Shown here piece after piece: positions 51,667 through 60,795 of a stretch of 64,000 nt of DNA. A model generated the notes under the pieces. It was not told the DNA's origin, did no database searches, and saw nothing but the letters and a program-made list of their open reading frames with translations. Both the position numbers and the translations under genes were made by a program. The stretch is from Anaerobacillus sp. CMMVII (lineage in GTDB: Bacteria; Bacillota; Bacilli; Bacillales; Anaerobacillaceae), in the NCBI RefSeq assembly GCF_025377685.1, contig NZ_JACEHK010000017.1, forward strand, positions 248,001-312,000, written 5' to 3'. Each line of letters starts with the position of its first letter. Position 1 is the first letter of the stretch.

Positions 51667-52401
51667 TTAGAGCTCTAAACGCTCTCTAAGTGATTTTACG
51701 TAGTTTCTACTAACAGGAATTTCATCTTTTCGACCGGCAACTTTCAATTGGTAGGCACCGTTAAACCAAGGAATAAGCTGTTCAACTTTATCGAGATTCA
51801 CAAGATAGCTTTTATGAGTTCGAAAAAATGGATAGCCTCGTAACTTTTCTTCTAGGTCCTTCATCGGTAACTTTGAGTAAAACTTGCGATCAACCGTACA
51901 AATAATTGTTTCACGATCCTCTCGGAAAAGATACGTAATATCAGAAGGCGATAAATAAACGATTGAGCGTTCATCCTCAACGGCCAACTTTGCAATGGTT
52001 GGTTCCGATTTTTCTACTACTTTATTCTTATTTAAACGCTCCTTGACGCGCTTCATCGTCTCGTCTAGCTCTTCCTCGTTAAAAGGCTTTAGCAAGTAGT
52101 CGAGCGCATCAACGCGAAAGGCCTTTGCCGCATAGTTGGGGTAGGCGGTGGCAAAAATAATGAAAGGTGTCTTTTTCAAATTTTTTAGCGCAGCTGCCAA
52201 ATCGAGCCCAGACATTTGCGACATCTCAATATCAACAAAGATTACATCAGGTTCTTTCGTAATGATGACCTCCAACCCCTTCTCACCAGAGTCAGCCTCG
52301 CCAATCACTTCGACGTCACCGTACCGCTCGAGTAAAAATTTCAATTCATCACGACTATAGGGCTCATCATCAATAACCACTGTACGGATTGGAATTTTCA
52401 T
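51667..52401 (-). CDS. LytTR-family response regulator
   Basis: The 244-residue protein has a receiver domain (residues 1-120; acidic pocket DDEP, phospho-Asp in VIFVDIEMS, Lys in LLKPFNEEE) and a C-terminal LytTR DNA-binding domain (IVYLSPSDITYLFRED, FFRTHKSYLVNLDKVEQLIP). RBS AAGGAGA lies 8 bases before ATG. The start overlaps the sensor kinase gene by 32 bases. Its likely target is the cstA promoter just downstream. Confidence 0.93.
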   Translation of the reverse strand: MKIPIRTVVIDDEPYSRDELKFLLERYGDVEVIGEADSGEKGLEVIITKEPDVIFVDIEMSQMSGLDLAAALKNLKKTPFIIFATAYPNYAAKAFRVDALDYLLKPFNEEELDETMKRVKERLNKNKVVEKSEPTIAKLAVEDERSIVYLSPSDITYLFREDRETIICTVDRKFYSKLPMKDLEEKLRGYPFFRTHKSYLVNLDKVEQLIPWFNGAYQLKVAGRKDEIPVSRNYVKSLRERLEL

Positions 52402-54133
52402 CTTTCTTGTCTCCTTCTCTTACTGAAAAAGAAATAGTAGTTCCTTGATCTTCTTCGCTTTCTATAAAAAATTTCGTATCGTCGCCGTACATCATATTTA
52501 AGCGCCGACGTGCATTATAAAGCCCAATTCCTGTTCCTGTTGTTGAGGCGACTTGTTCCTTGCCGAGCTTCTCAAGCCGAGACGGATCAATCCCAATCCC
52601 GTTATCTGTGATGCTTATAAGAATTTGGTCAGCTTCCTTTTTTACTTTTATTAAAATAAAATGGTCGTTTCGCAGCTGCTTTAACCCATGCTTCATCGCA
52701 TTTTCAACGATCGGCTGTAACGTCATCGGCGGAAGTTTTGTTGTTAGTGCCTCTTCATCTATTTCATAGCGAACGGTTAGCTTGTCTGAAAAACGCGCTT
52801 CTTCAATTTCTAAATAAGCTTTGACATGCTTTAATTCCTCTTCCAGCGACGTTTCCGTTGCACTCGTTCCAGCTAAGTTTTGCCTAAAATAGTGCGAGAG
52901 TGATATCAATAGTTTCCTTGCTTTCATTGGGTCAGTCCGTATGAGGGAAACAATCGTATTTAATGCATTAAATAGAAAGTGTGGGCTAACCTGTGCCTGT
53001 AGCGCTTTAATTTCCGCTTGTTTCGCAAGCTCCAAATGGCGGTCAACCTCAGATAACTCAAGCTGGTGACTTAGTAATGACGAAAGTCCTTTACTCAATT
53101 CAATGATCATTGGCGACAATTCTTTTTCAGATTTAAGATAAAACTTTAATGTACCAATCGTTTCATCCTTAATTTTTAAAGGCGCAATAATCGCCGCAGT
53201 AAAAGGCCAATTCTCAATTTCTTCTTTTTTAGCAATGACAAGTTCACCATTTTTTAAAACACGTTTTGTAGCACTGGTTTGAATGTCTTCATTTTTAGAA
53301 TAGTGTTCTTGACCTTCCCCAACAAACGCGAGCACCTTTTCCTTATTGGTAATCGAAACGGCATCGACATCAATCTCCTTTAAAAGAATTTGACAGGTTG
53401 GTAGCGTTGACTCTTCTGTTAGTCCTTTACGTAAAAATTTCAACGTTAAGTCTGCTAGCTTTAATGATTTCTGCGCTTGTAGCGAGCCGATCTTTTCCTC
53501 TTCATGCAGGACATTCCTAATAATCATAATAAAGATCGCTGTACCTAATCCATTTGCAATGACCATCGGCATTCCAATACTTTGAACGAGCGTTAATGCT
53601 TGATCAAAAGGCTTTGCCATAATCAGGATGATCACCATTTGCACCGCCTCAGCCAGCATTCCTACAAGTAAAGCTGTCTGCAGCGAAATGATCCGTTTAT
53701 TTTTATTATTACGATAAAAATATCCAGCAATAAGTCCAGCAATGATTGTAGACACACCACAAGCAAGTCCAGTGAAACCACCAAGTGTATATCGATGAAC
53801 ACCAGCAATGACTCCTGCACCTAAGCCAACCTTCCAGCCTCCTAATAAACCTGCCACTACAATTCCAATCACTCGAGAATTCGCAATCGCTTCATCCTCA
53901 CCAAGCTCCAGAACCCAACGCGAATATGTATGGGCCTCCGTATCCACAGTCACCCCTGTATAAGTTCCGATAATACCAAAAATACCAAACAGCACGATTA
54001 CACTAACTTGCTGCCGCTTCGATAACTTCCTTTTATCTATTAAATGACGCACAAACTTTAAGCGCGTCATCAAAAATGCAACTGACACAATAATCCCAAG
54101 ACGCTCCAGCATCACCAAAAATAACTCCAACAT
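52370..54133 (-). CDS. LytS/BtsS-type sensor histidine kinase
   Basis: The 587-residue protein has an N-terminal 5TMR-LYT membrane sensor (about residues 1-200), then a GAF-like domain (about 230-350). The His-kinase domain has phospho-acceptor His in QVSPHFLFNALNTI (about residue 385), and the C-terminal ATPase has MTLQPIVENAMKHGL and ITDNGIGIDPSRL. E. coli BtsS of this family senses extracellular pyruvate; by its link with a CstA transporter this one may do so as well. RBS AGGAGGTG lies upstream of ATG. Confidence 0.92.
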   Translation of the reverse strand: MLELFLVMLERLGIIVSVAFLMTRLKFVRHLIDKRKLSKRQQVSVIVLFGIFGIIGTYTGVTVDTEAHTYSRWVLELGEDEAIANSRVIGIVVAGLLGGWKVGLGAGVIAGVHRYTLGGFTGLACGVSTIIAGLIAGYFYRNNKNKRIISLQTALLVGMLAEAVQMVIILIMAKPFDQALTLVQSIGMPMVIANGLGTAIFIMIIRNVLHEEEKIGSLQAQKSLKLADLTLKFLRKGLTEESTLPTCQILLKEIDVDAVSITNKEKVLAFVGEGQEHYSKNEDIQTSATKRVLKNGELVIAKKEEIENWPFTAAIIAPLKIKDETIGTLKFYLKSEKELSPMIIELSKGLSSLLSHQLELSEVDRHLELAKQAEIKALQAQVSPHFLFNALNTIVSLIRTDPMKARKLLISLSHYFRQNLAGTSATETSLEEELKHVKAYLEIEEARFSDKLTVRYEIDEEALTTKLPPMTLQPIVENAMKHGLKQLRNDHFILIKVKKEADQILISITDNGIGIDPSRLEKLGKEQVASTTGTGIGLYNARRRLNMMYGDDTKFFIESEEDQGTTISFSVREGDKKDENSNPYSGY

Positions 54134-54281
54134 CTTCTACCGCACCTCCTGAAATCTATTCTATCCTAAAATTGAAAAAGTAGGTCGATATTCTTCACTA
54201 TCCCACTACAATTCGTACCTCATACATTGGGCTCGGCTTTGATTGGATCTACTAATCTCAAACTCTATTACTGTGAGCGAT

Positions 54282-54446
54282 TCTATAAAAATGCGTTTTT
54301 ATAGAGTTATCTCAAAATCGGTTTTTAGAGAAATCGAAACTATGGATTCGCGTTTTCATAGAGTAGTGATGAATGTTGAAATCTAGAAAACGTGTTTTCA
54401 TAGAAATGAACCTACTCTATTAAAAATTGCATTTTTATAGAGTAGG
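54282..54446. repeat. Five tandem short palindromes (CTATAAAAACGNGTTTTTATAG type)
   Basis: Palindromes of 22-34 bp lie at about 54282-54307, 54310-54332, 54340-54364, 54382-54404 and 54412-54446. They share the outer TCTAT/ATAGA and a central GCG or CGN. They differ from one another but all keep self-complementarity. Confidence 0.75.
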
Positions 54447-54986
54447 GTAGGCGTCGTTGGCAGTGGTAGGGACTTTGAAAGTGAGTTTTCAGAGAATGGC
54501 TTGGAACGCAAAAATAGGATTAAATGTAGAATTTATGTTCCAAGGATCACGGTTGGAACACTAAACTGCCTTAAAAAGCAGAATCCTTGGTCCAACGCCC
54601 AAGATTAAAACACCAAAACCAAAGTAACTATAAAAACGGGATATAGTAGAGTCAATTGGACGCTTGATTGGGCAGTTTCATAAAATTCAACCTATCAAAC
54701 CCCCCATATCACTAACCCTATCTATTATCAAACACACCTAATGTTCATTGTCACCGATCCATCCAATATAAACATCCCTTATCCTAGTCCCCCTCTACCA
54801 TACCCAGCTCTTAGCCCCAGACAAGACTATAAAATTAAGTCCAATCATATCCTCTAACCTCTATAATTTTCTCTCTTCCTTAATCAAAACTTACTTTTTA
54901 CAATTTAATAGAAGGTAATAGTCTAACAATGAAGAATATTAAATTAATAACAACTTTTACCAAAAGTAGTGATGGGAGGAGGCTAT
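54447..54986. other. Intergenic stretch, with GTTCCAAGG-type inverted motifs
   Basis: There is no open frame of note. Between 54500 and 54600 the motif TTGGAAC and its complement GTTCCAA/TTGGTCCAA occur four times, probably degenerate palindromes like the group just before. The remainder is C- and A-rich on the plus strand and unremarkable. Confidence 0.4.
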
Positions 54987-55517
54987 ATGAGAAGACATCT
55001 GTTATGGCTACTATTTACTATGTTAATTGTCACGGGGTGTGGGCAGGGGTCGTTAAGTCCTGATAATAATCTTGGCGAACCTGAGGCGGAAGAAGAAAAT
55101 CCAAACGAAAAAGGAGAAGAAGAAGTCATGAACGAAGGGAATATACCATTTGAACTGCTGACGACGCAAGAAATAATGGCGAGTTATCCGCAAGTATATA
55201 AGTTTTACACGCTTGTGAGTAACAAGGATATTAGTGATTATCGAATATACACTGAAAATGGTTACGAAATAATTGCAGTTTCGACTGGTTTGAAACCTAC
55301 TGGAGGCTACCGAATTGAAGTTGCGGCAATAACAAATGTTGATGGGAAGACAGTTATTAGTTTAGAAGAGTATTCTCCTCCTGAAGGTGCGTTGGTCACA
55401 CAAGCATTAGTAAACCCAACGATCTTTATTTTGCTAGCAAAAGAAAAAATATTTGACGATAAAATTATTTTACTAGACGGATCTCCATTTGAAATAGATG
55501 GTGGAACTGCGTATTAA
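54987..55517 (+). CDS. PrcB-like protease-complex lipoprotein
   Basis: The 176-residue protein has signal and lipobox L-I-V-T-G-C (Cys about residue 18), then an acidic linker (EAEEENPNEKGEEEVMNEG). The C-terminal domain has GGYRIEVAAI and EYSPPEGALVTQALVNPTIF, matching the PrcB C-terminal domain that stabilises or inhibits the PrtP-type protease in Treponema. ATG at 54987 follows GGGAGGAGG. It lies 200 bp before two large secreted subtilases, so it may act on one of them; this is inference. Confidence 0.78.
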   Translation: MRRHLLWLLFTMLIVTGCGQGSLSPDNNLGEPEAEEENPNEKGEEEVMNEGNIPFELLTTQEIMASYPQVYKFYTLVSNKDISDYRIYTENGYEIIAVSTGLKPTGGYRIEVAAITNVDGKTVISLEEYSPPEGALVTQALVNPTIFILLAKEKIFDDKIILLDGSPFEIDGGTAY

Positions 55518-55618
55518 CGACTACAAGCGACAGTGATATTTGACGAATTTTGTCCACTAATCGTAAATTTTGATTATAAAAGCAGAAAATTGTTATTATT
55601 TTAAAAAATCTCAAAAGT

Positions 55619-55648
55619 TTGACAAAATTAACATTATTATGGTTAGAT
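55619..55648 (+). promoter_or_regulatory. Candidate promoter of the first subtilase gene
   Basis: A perfect -35 TTGACA is followed after 18 bases by TTAGAT. It is separate from the upstream lipoprotein gene. Confidence 0.4.
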
Positions 55649-55717
55649 TACTAGTAGGGTCAGGTATTTCGTATAGCTAATATATGACCTTTAGTAGATT
55701 CATAGGAAGGGGGATTT

Positions 55718-58700
55718 ATGGAAAATCGCAATTTTAAATCTATTTTAAAAAAGAGAGGAGAAAACGAATTGAATAAGAAAGTGAAACCACTCGTTAGTTT
55801 ATTACTAACATTTTTACTTATTTTTTCAAATTTCGGTTTTGCAGTTAGTGCGCAATCTTTACCGGAAAGAGCTCCAAGTAAGGGGAATGCAAACGCAACT
55901 GCGGACAAGCCCATCAAGCTTGATTTTACTCAATTAGATAAAACCTACAATCCTAGTGATATCGTTCGTGTATTAGTAGAAATGAAAGAGGAGCCAGGGG
56001 TATTTCATGCGGTACAATCCGGTGTGAAATATGATGAGCTTTCAAGTGCAAAACAAAAAGAACTTCATAATAAAGCAGTTCAAGGACAACAATCAGTTCA
56101 AGCTAGCTTACAACAACAAGGCTTGAATGTTGATGTGCTTCATAGCTTCACTGCAGTTACGAACGGTTTTAGTGCTGAAGTAACTTATGCAGATCTTGCA
56201 AAAATTGAAAATACTGCAGGAGTTAAGGCTGTGTACATTGTAAACGAATACGAGCGCCCGGATGTGGAAGCTCCAGAAATGTTATACAGTAAAGAAATGG
56301 TTAAAGCCCAAAAAACGTGGGATGAATTCGACTATAAAGGAGAAGGTCTTGTTATCGGGATCATCGATACAGGTATCGATCCAGCCCATAGAGATATGGT
56401 GTTAAGTGATGGAGTCGAGTTTAAAATCGATAAGGAATTAGTACAAGCTTTAGATGTACCAGGTAAATGGTTTACAGATAAAATTCCTTATGGTTACAAC
56501 TATATGGATAAGAGCTTCGAAATTCTTGATTTAGGACCAGGTGCTTCACATCATGGTATGCACGTTGGTGGTACGGCAGGTGCAAATGGTGATGAGGACA
56601 ATGGTGGTATCAAAGGTGTAGCTCCAGAAGCTCAACTTTTAGCATTAAAGGTTTTTGGTAATGATCCTTTAATCCCAACTACATATGGGGATGTTTATGT
56701 AAAGTCAATTGACGATGCACTTAAGTTAGGTGTTGATGTACTAAACCTAAGCTTAGGTTCAACAGCTGGTTTCGTCAGTCCGAATGATCCAGAACAACAA
56801 GCTGTTAAGCGTGCGCAAGAAAGTGGCGTCGTTGTTGCGATCTCTGCTGGTAACTCAGCGCATTTTGGAAATGGTTGGGATAATCCTTTCCCGAGTTCTT
56901 CAAACCCAGATATCGGTGTAACGGGGTCTCCTTCAGTATCCTATCAATCAATTGGTGTAGCTTCAAGTGAGAACAACTACATCAACATGAGTGCATTACA
57001 ATTCACTTCTGATAGTGGAGAAACTGGCTTATTACCTTACATGTCTTCGGGGAAAGTAGACCCAGTAACACTTGATGGTGAATATGAGATCGTCTATGCA
57101 GGTCTAGGTGGGCCGGATGACTTTAATGATATTGATGTGGAAGGGAAAATTGCGTTAATTTTACGTGGAACCTACAATTTTGTTGATAAAACGAAAAATG
57201 CACAGGCTAACGGTGCAGTTGGAGCCATTATCTTCAACAACGCTTCTGGCTACGTAAATATGGCTGATGATCCTGCAATCACAATTCCGCATTTATTTAT
57301 GGCTAGAACAGAAGGTTTACATTTACAAAGTTTAATTGCAGACAATGTGAAAATTGCATTTAACGGCGATGAAACGACTGCAGCAAACCCGGAAGCAGGA
57401 AATATGTCTGATTTTACTTCATGGGGATTAACTCCTAACCTTGATTTCAAACCAGAAATCACGGCTCCAGGTGGAAACATTCTTTCAACGCTTCAAGGTG
57501 ATTCTTATGGATTAATGAGTGGTACGTCAATGGCAGCTCCACACGTTGCCGGAGGTGCAGCGTTAATTCTTGAGCGTGTTGACAAAGAATTTGGCTATGA
57601 TGGTGCAGCGCGTTCTTTACTAGCTAAAAACTTACTATTAAACACAGCCGTTCCGAAATTAGACACTGGTCTTGTTAACGGAGCATTAGGATTAAATAAC
57701 TATTTCTCTCCTCGTCGTCAAGGTGCTGGTGAAATGGATTTACATGCAGCGAGCAGTACCCCTGCTTATGTTGTTAACCCTGTAGATGGTGAAGCGAAAG
57801 TAGCTTTACGTCAAGTAACAAACAATGTAAAGTTCGATCTTGATGTAACAAACTTTAGTGATGCTGAAGTAACTTATGACATTCAGAAAAAATTACAAAC
57901 TGACTTAGCTGCTTTTGGCGAAATGGGTTGGGAACCTAATAAGCTTGAAGCTATGACATTAGTTAATGCTCCATTCGTTGCAAAAATAGGTGGAGAAGTA
58001 GTTGACTCAGTAAGTATCCCAGCAAATGGCAAAGTTACAGTTAGCTTTGAGCTAGACTTAACAGAAGCTCGAGTTGCTTGGACGCAAGGTGAGCCTAGTT
58101 CGCTTGCAAAAGACGTTTTCCCTAACGGATACTTTGCAGAAGGTTTTGTAACGTTCGTTGATCCTAACGATACAAACCCACCACTAAGCGTACCATTTGT
58201 AGGCTTTAACGGTGAATGGGACAAGGCCCCTATCATTGATGCGCCTATCTATGATGCTACTAGTTTCTATGGCTTCACTGGTTTCCTAGATAATGACTAT
58301 TATTTCTTAGGGTTTAAGCCAGGTTCTGGATACACAGATAATCTTGCATTCTCACCTGAATTAACAAATGCGATTCCAATTTTATCATTCCTAAGAAATG
58401 CGAAAGAAGTACAATACAGCATTTTAGATGAAAATGGTAACAAGTTACGTGCAATTACTGCGCAAACAAATGTAAGAAAAAATTACTTTGACCGTGGATT
58501 AAATAATCCATACACAATCGTACCAGCAGCAGCTTGGGATGGAAAAGTGAAGAACCAACAGGTTGAGGATGGCCTATACGTCTATGAAGTAAAAGCGAAA
58601 ATTGACTTTGATGGTGCGAAATGGCAAACATTCACATACCCGATCCAGGTAGATACTGTAGCGCCAACTGTTGACGCTAAGTATGATGCAAAAACAAATA

Positions 58701-60361
58701 CGTTAACTTGGTCTGCTGAAGATACTGGAAGTGGAGTTAGTTACTTTAATGTATTAGTAAATGGTGAAAGTATTTTAGAAGAAGGGCAAGTAATTCCTTC
58801 AATTGAAGCAAATGAGTATGAAGTGGCATTCGATTCAATCGCTGTTGGTTCAACAATTACGATTGAAGCCGTTGACTTTGCTAACAATGTCGGATCAGGT
58901 TCAATTTTAGGTGCTGGAGATACAAACATTCCGAATATGTATGTCACTCACCCTGATTTACTTGGAATCTATGACTCTTTAGAAATTCCAATTTCAGGAT
59001 ACATTACAAACAATTCGAAGATGGATGTATTCAAAGTAAATGGTCAAGAAGTAGCATTAAACTACAATGAAGAGACAAAGAGATATGAATTCTCAGGTAC
59101 ATTTACAGTTGAGAAAGATGGCGTATTTGATATTCCAATCTATTCAAGAGATGTAGCTGGTAATGAAGCAACTCTTTCTAGAACAATCGTAGTCGATACT
59201 ACTCCTGCAGAAGTATCAGTAGCAGCACCTGCTTCAACTATTGCTAGTGAAGCAACTTTAGCTGTTACTGTAAAAGATAACTTTGATAGAGTAAGAGTAG
59301 TTGTCGATGGTGATGAAGTACTAAATCAAACATTTAGAGCTCCATATCAGCAACGTTCATTTAATCAAACTATTGAAGCAACAGTTGCTCTTGAAAAAGG
59401 TACAAACAACTTTACTGTTGAGGTATTTGACATTGCTGGAAATAAAACAGAAAAAGTAGTGACAGTTGTAAGAGAGTCTGTTGACCGTCTTTCTGGAAAA
59501 ACTCGCTTCGCTACAGCTGTTAATGTAAGTAAAGAAGGATGGGAAACTTCAAATGTAGTCATCATTTCTCGTTCTGATGACTTCACAGATGCATTATCTG
59601 GAGTTCCTCTAGCGAAGAAACACGATGCTCCAATCCTATTAACAAACACAAAATCATTATCAAAAGCAACTGCAGATGAAATCGCGCGCTTAGGTGCAAC
59701 TGAAGTAATCATCCTAGGTGGAGAGCTTGCTGTAAGTGCAGCTGTAGAAGCTGAGCTTAAGGCTTTAGTTCCAAACGTAAAACGTATTTCTGGTAAAACT
59801 AGATGGGAAACTTCAGCGTTAATCGCTCATGAAGTAGCTCCTGAAGGATCTAGCGAAGCAGTAGTAGTTTACGGTAGAGACTATGCCGACGCATTAGCGA
59901 TCGCTCCTTATGCAGCAGCAAAAGGTATGCCAATCCTATTAACAGACAAAGAAAAGTTACCAAAGGCTACAGCAGATGCACTAGCAGCATTAAACGTTGA
60001 AACAACGTATGCGCTAGGCGGACATTTAGTCATGTCTGATGAAGTCTTCAATGCACTTCCAGGAGGAGAGCGTTTTGCAGGAAAAACTCGTTTTGACACT
60101 GCATTAATGGTTGTAGAAAAATTCAACCAAGGCGCTGAGCACTTCTACGTAGCAACAACAAATGATTTCACTGATGCCCTTGCAGGTGCAGCTTTAGCAG
60201 CTAAAAAGGACACAGGTATCTTCTTAGTAGGTAACTCAGTTCGTGCGAACCTGAAGACTTACATTGCTGAGAACGGTGTAGAAACATTAACAGTACTTGG
60301 TGGCGAGCTTGCAATTTCAGCAGAACTTTTTGCTGAATTAGTAAACTTGTTCAAGAACTAA
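55718..60361 (+). CDS. Secreted S8 subtilase (Vpr-like) with PA insert and three cell-wall-binding type 2 repeats
   Basis: The 1547-residue protein has a signal peptide ending near AVSAQS, an I9-type propeptide (about 85-180), and a catalytic domain with Asp217 (GIIDTGID), His282 (HHGMHVGG) and Ser604 (SGTSMAAPHVAGG). A PA domain is inserted at about 440-550 (GLGGPDDFNDIDVEGKIALI). Fn3-like and Ig-like modules follow. Three CWB2 repeats start at about 1255, 1350 and 1450 (RLSGKTRFATAVNVS, RISGKTRWETSALIA, RFAGKTRFDTALMVV). It should be a protease held in the cell wall. ATG at 55718 has a good RBS; a TTG at 55769 with GAGAGGAG gives the shorter signal peptide seen in the next gene and may be the true start. 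Confidence 0.93.
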   Translation: MENRNFKSILKKRGENELNKKVKPLVSLLLTFLLIFSNFGFAVSAQSLPERAPSKGNANATADKPIKLDFTQLDKTYNPSDIVRVLVEMKEEPGVFHAVQSGVKYDELSSAKQKELHNKAVQGQQSVQASLQQQGLNVDVLHSFTAVTNGFSAEVTYADLAKIENTAGVKAVYIVNEYERPDVEAPEMLYSKEMVKAQKTWDEFDYKGEGLVIGIIDTGIDPAHRDMVLSDGVEFKIDKELVQALDVPGKWFTDKIPYGYNYMDKSFEILDLGPGASHHGMHVGGTAGANGDEDNGGIKGVAPEAQLLALKVFGNDPLIPTTYGDVYVKSIDDALKLGVDVLNLSLGSTAGFVSPNDPEQQAVKRAQESGVVVAISAGNSAHFGNGWDNPFPSSSNPDIGVTGSPSVSYQSIGVASSENNYINMSALQFTSDSGETGLLPYMSSGKVDPVTLDGEYEIVYAGLGGPDDFNDIDVEGKIALILRGTYNFVDKTKNAQANGAVGAIIFNNASGYVNMADDPAITIPHLFMARTEGLHLQSLIADNVKIAFNGDETTAANPEAGNMSDFTSWGLTPNLDFKPEITAPGGNILSTLQGDSYGLMSGTSMAAPHVAGGAALILERVDKEFGYDGAARSLLAKNLLLNTAVPKLDTGLVNGALGLNNYFSPRRQGAGEMDLHAASSTPAYVVNPVDGEAKVALRQVTNNVKFDLDVTNFSDAEVTYDIQKKLQTDLAAFGEMGWEPNKLEAMTLVNAPFVAKIGGEVVDSVSIPANGKVTVSFELDLTEARVAWTQGEPSSLAKDVFPNGYFAEGFVTFVDPNDTNPPLSVPFVGFNGEWDKAPIIDAPIYDATSFYGFTGFLDNDYYFLGFKPGSGYTDNLAFSPELTNAIPILSFLRNAKEVQYSILDENGNKLRAITAQTNVRKNYFDRGLNNPYTIVPAAAWDGKVKNQQVEDGLYVYEVKAKIDFDGAKWQTFTYPIQVDTVAPTVDAKYDAKTNTLTWSAEDTGSGVSYFNVLVNGESILEEGQVIPSIEANEYEVAFDSIAVGSTITIEAVDFANNVGSGSILGAGDTNIPNMYVTHPDLLGIYDSLEIPISGYITNNSKMDVFKVNGQEVALNYNEETKRYEFSGTFTVEKDGVFDIPIYSRDVAGNEATLSRTIVVDTTPAEVSVAAPASTIASEATLAVTVKDNFDRVRVVVDGDEVLNQTFRAPYQQRSFNQTIEATVALEKGTNNFTVEVFDIAGNKTEKVVTVVRESVDRLSGKTRFATAVNVSKEGWETSNVVIISRSDDFTDALSGVPLAKKHDAPILLTNTKSLSKATADEIARLGATEVIILGGELAVSAAVEAELKALVPNVKRISGKTRWETSALIAHEVAPEGSSEAVVVYGRDYADALAIAPYAAAKGMPILLTDKEKLPKATADALAALNVETTYALGGHLVMSDEVFNALPGGERFAGKTRFDTALMVVEKFNQGAEHFYVATTNDFTDALAGAALAAKKDTGIFLVGNSVRANLKTYIAENGVETLTVLGGELAISAELFAELVNLFKN

Positions 60362-60367
60362 TAGAGG

Positions 60368-60406
60368 AAAGACTGCTTAGACATATTGTCTAAGCAGTCT
60401 TTTTTG
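60368..60406 (+). terminator. Intrinsic terminator of the first subtilase gene
   Basis: AAGACTGCTTAGAC pairs with GTCTAAGCAGTCTT, followed by TTTT, 6 bases after the stop. Confidence 0.93.
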
Positions 60407-60670
60407 TTTCTAAAAAAATCTTGAAAAAACTATTTTAATAAAATATCAACTTTATTGGGATATTATGTAATTCCAATTGATGGTATTCAAAATGTAAAAC
60501 TTTGGAACACCGAAACTGACATTTATGTTTTTACGCGGAAGGATATATAATTTTTTTCGAATTTTAGCAAATTTATTTTTTCTAAAAAAGCAAAATTATA
60601 GCTTTGTATCAAGTTTACAACATGAACCAACAATTATGTACAAATTCTGAACATTTATACAATAAAACAA

Positions 60671-60699
60671 TTGACTTAATTTAGAATAGTCAGTAATAT
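60671..60699 (+). promoter_or_regulatory. SigA-type promoter of the second subtilase gene
   Basis: TTGACT and TAATAT are 17 bases apart, leaving a leader of about 90 bases. The rest of 60407-60795 is AT-rich and shows nothing else. Confidence 0.6.
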
Positions 60700-60795
60700 T
60701 ATGTTTAGAAAGTCGAAATTTTAGAAAAACATGGGGGGTCTGCTACTAAAAAACTATTTTGGTATTATATTTATATTTTTAAGGAGGAAAATTCA

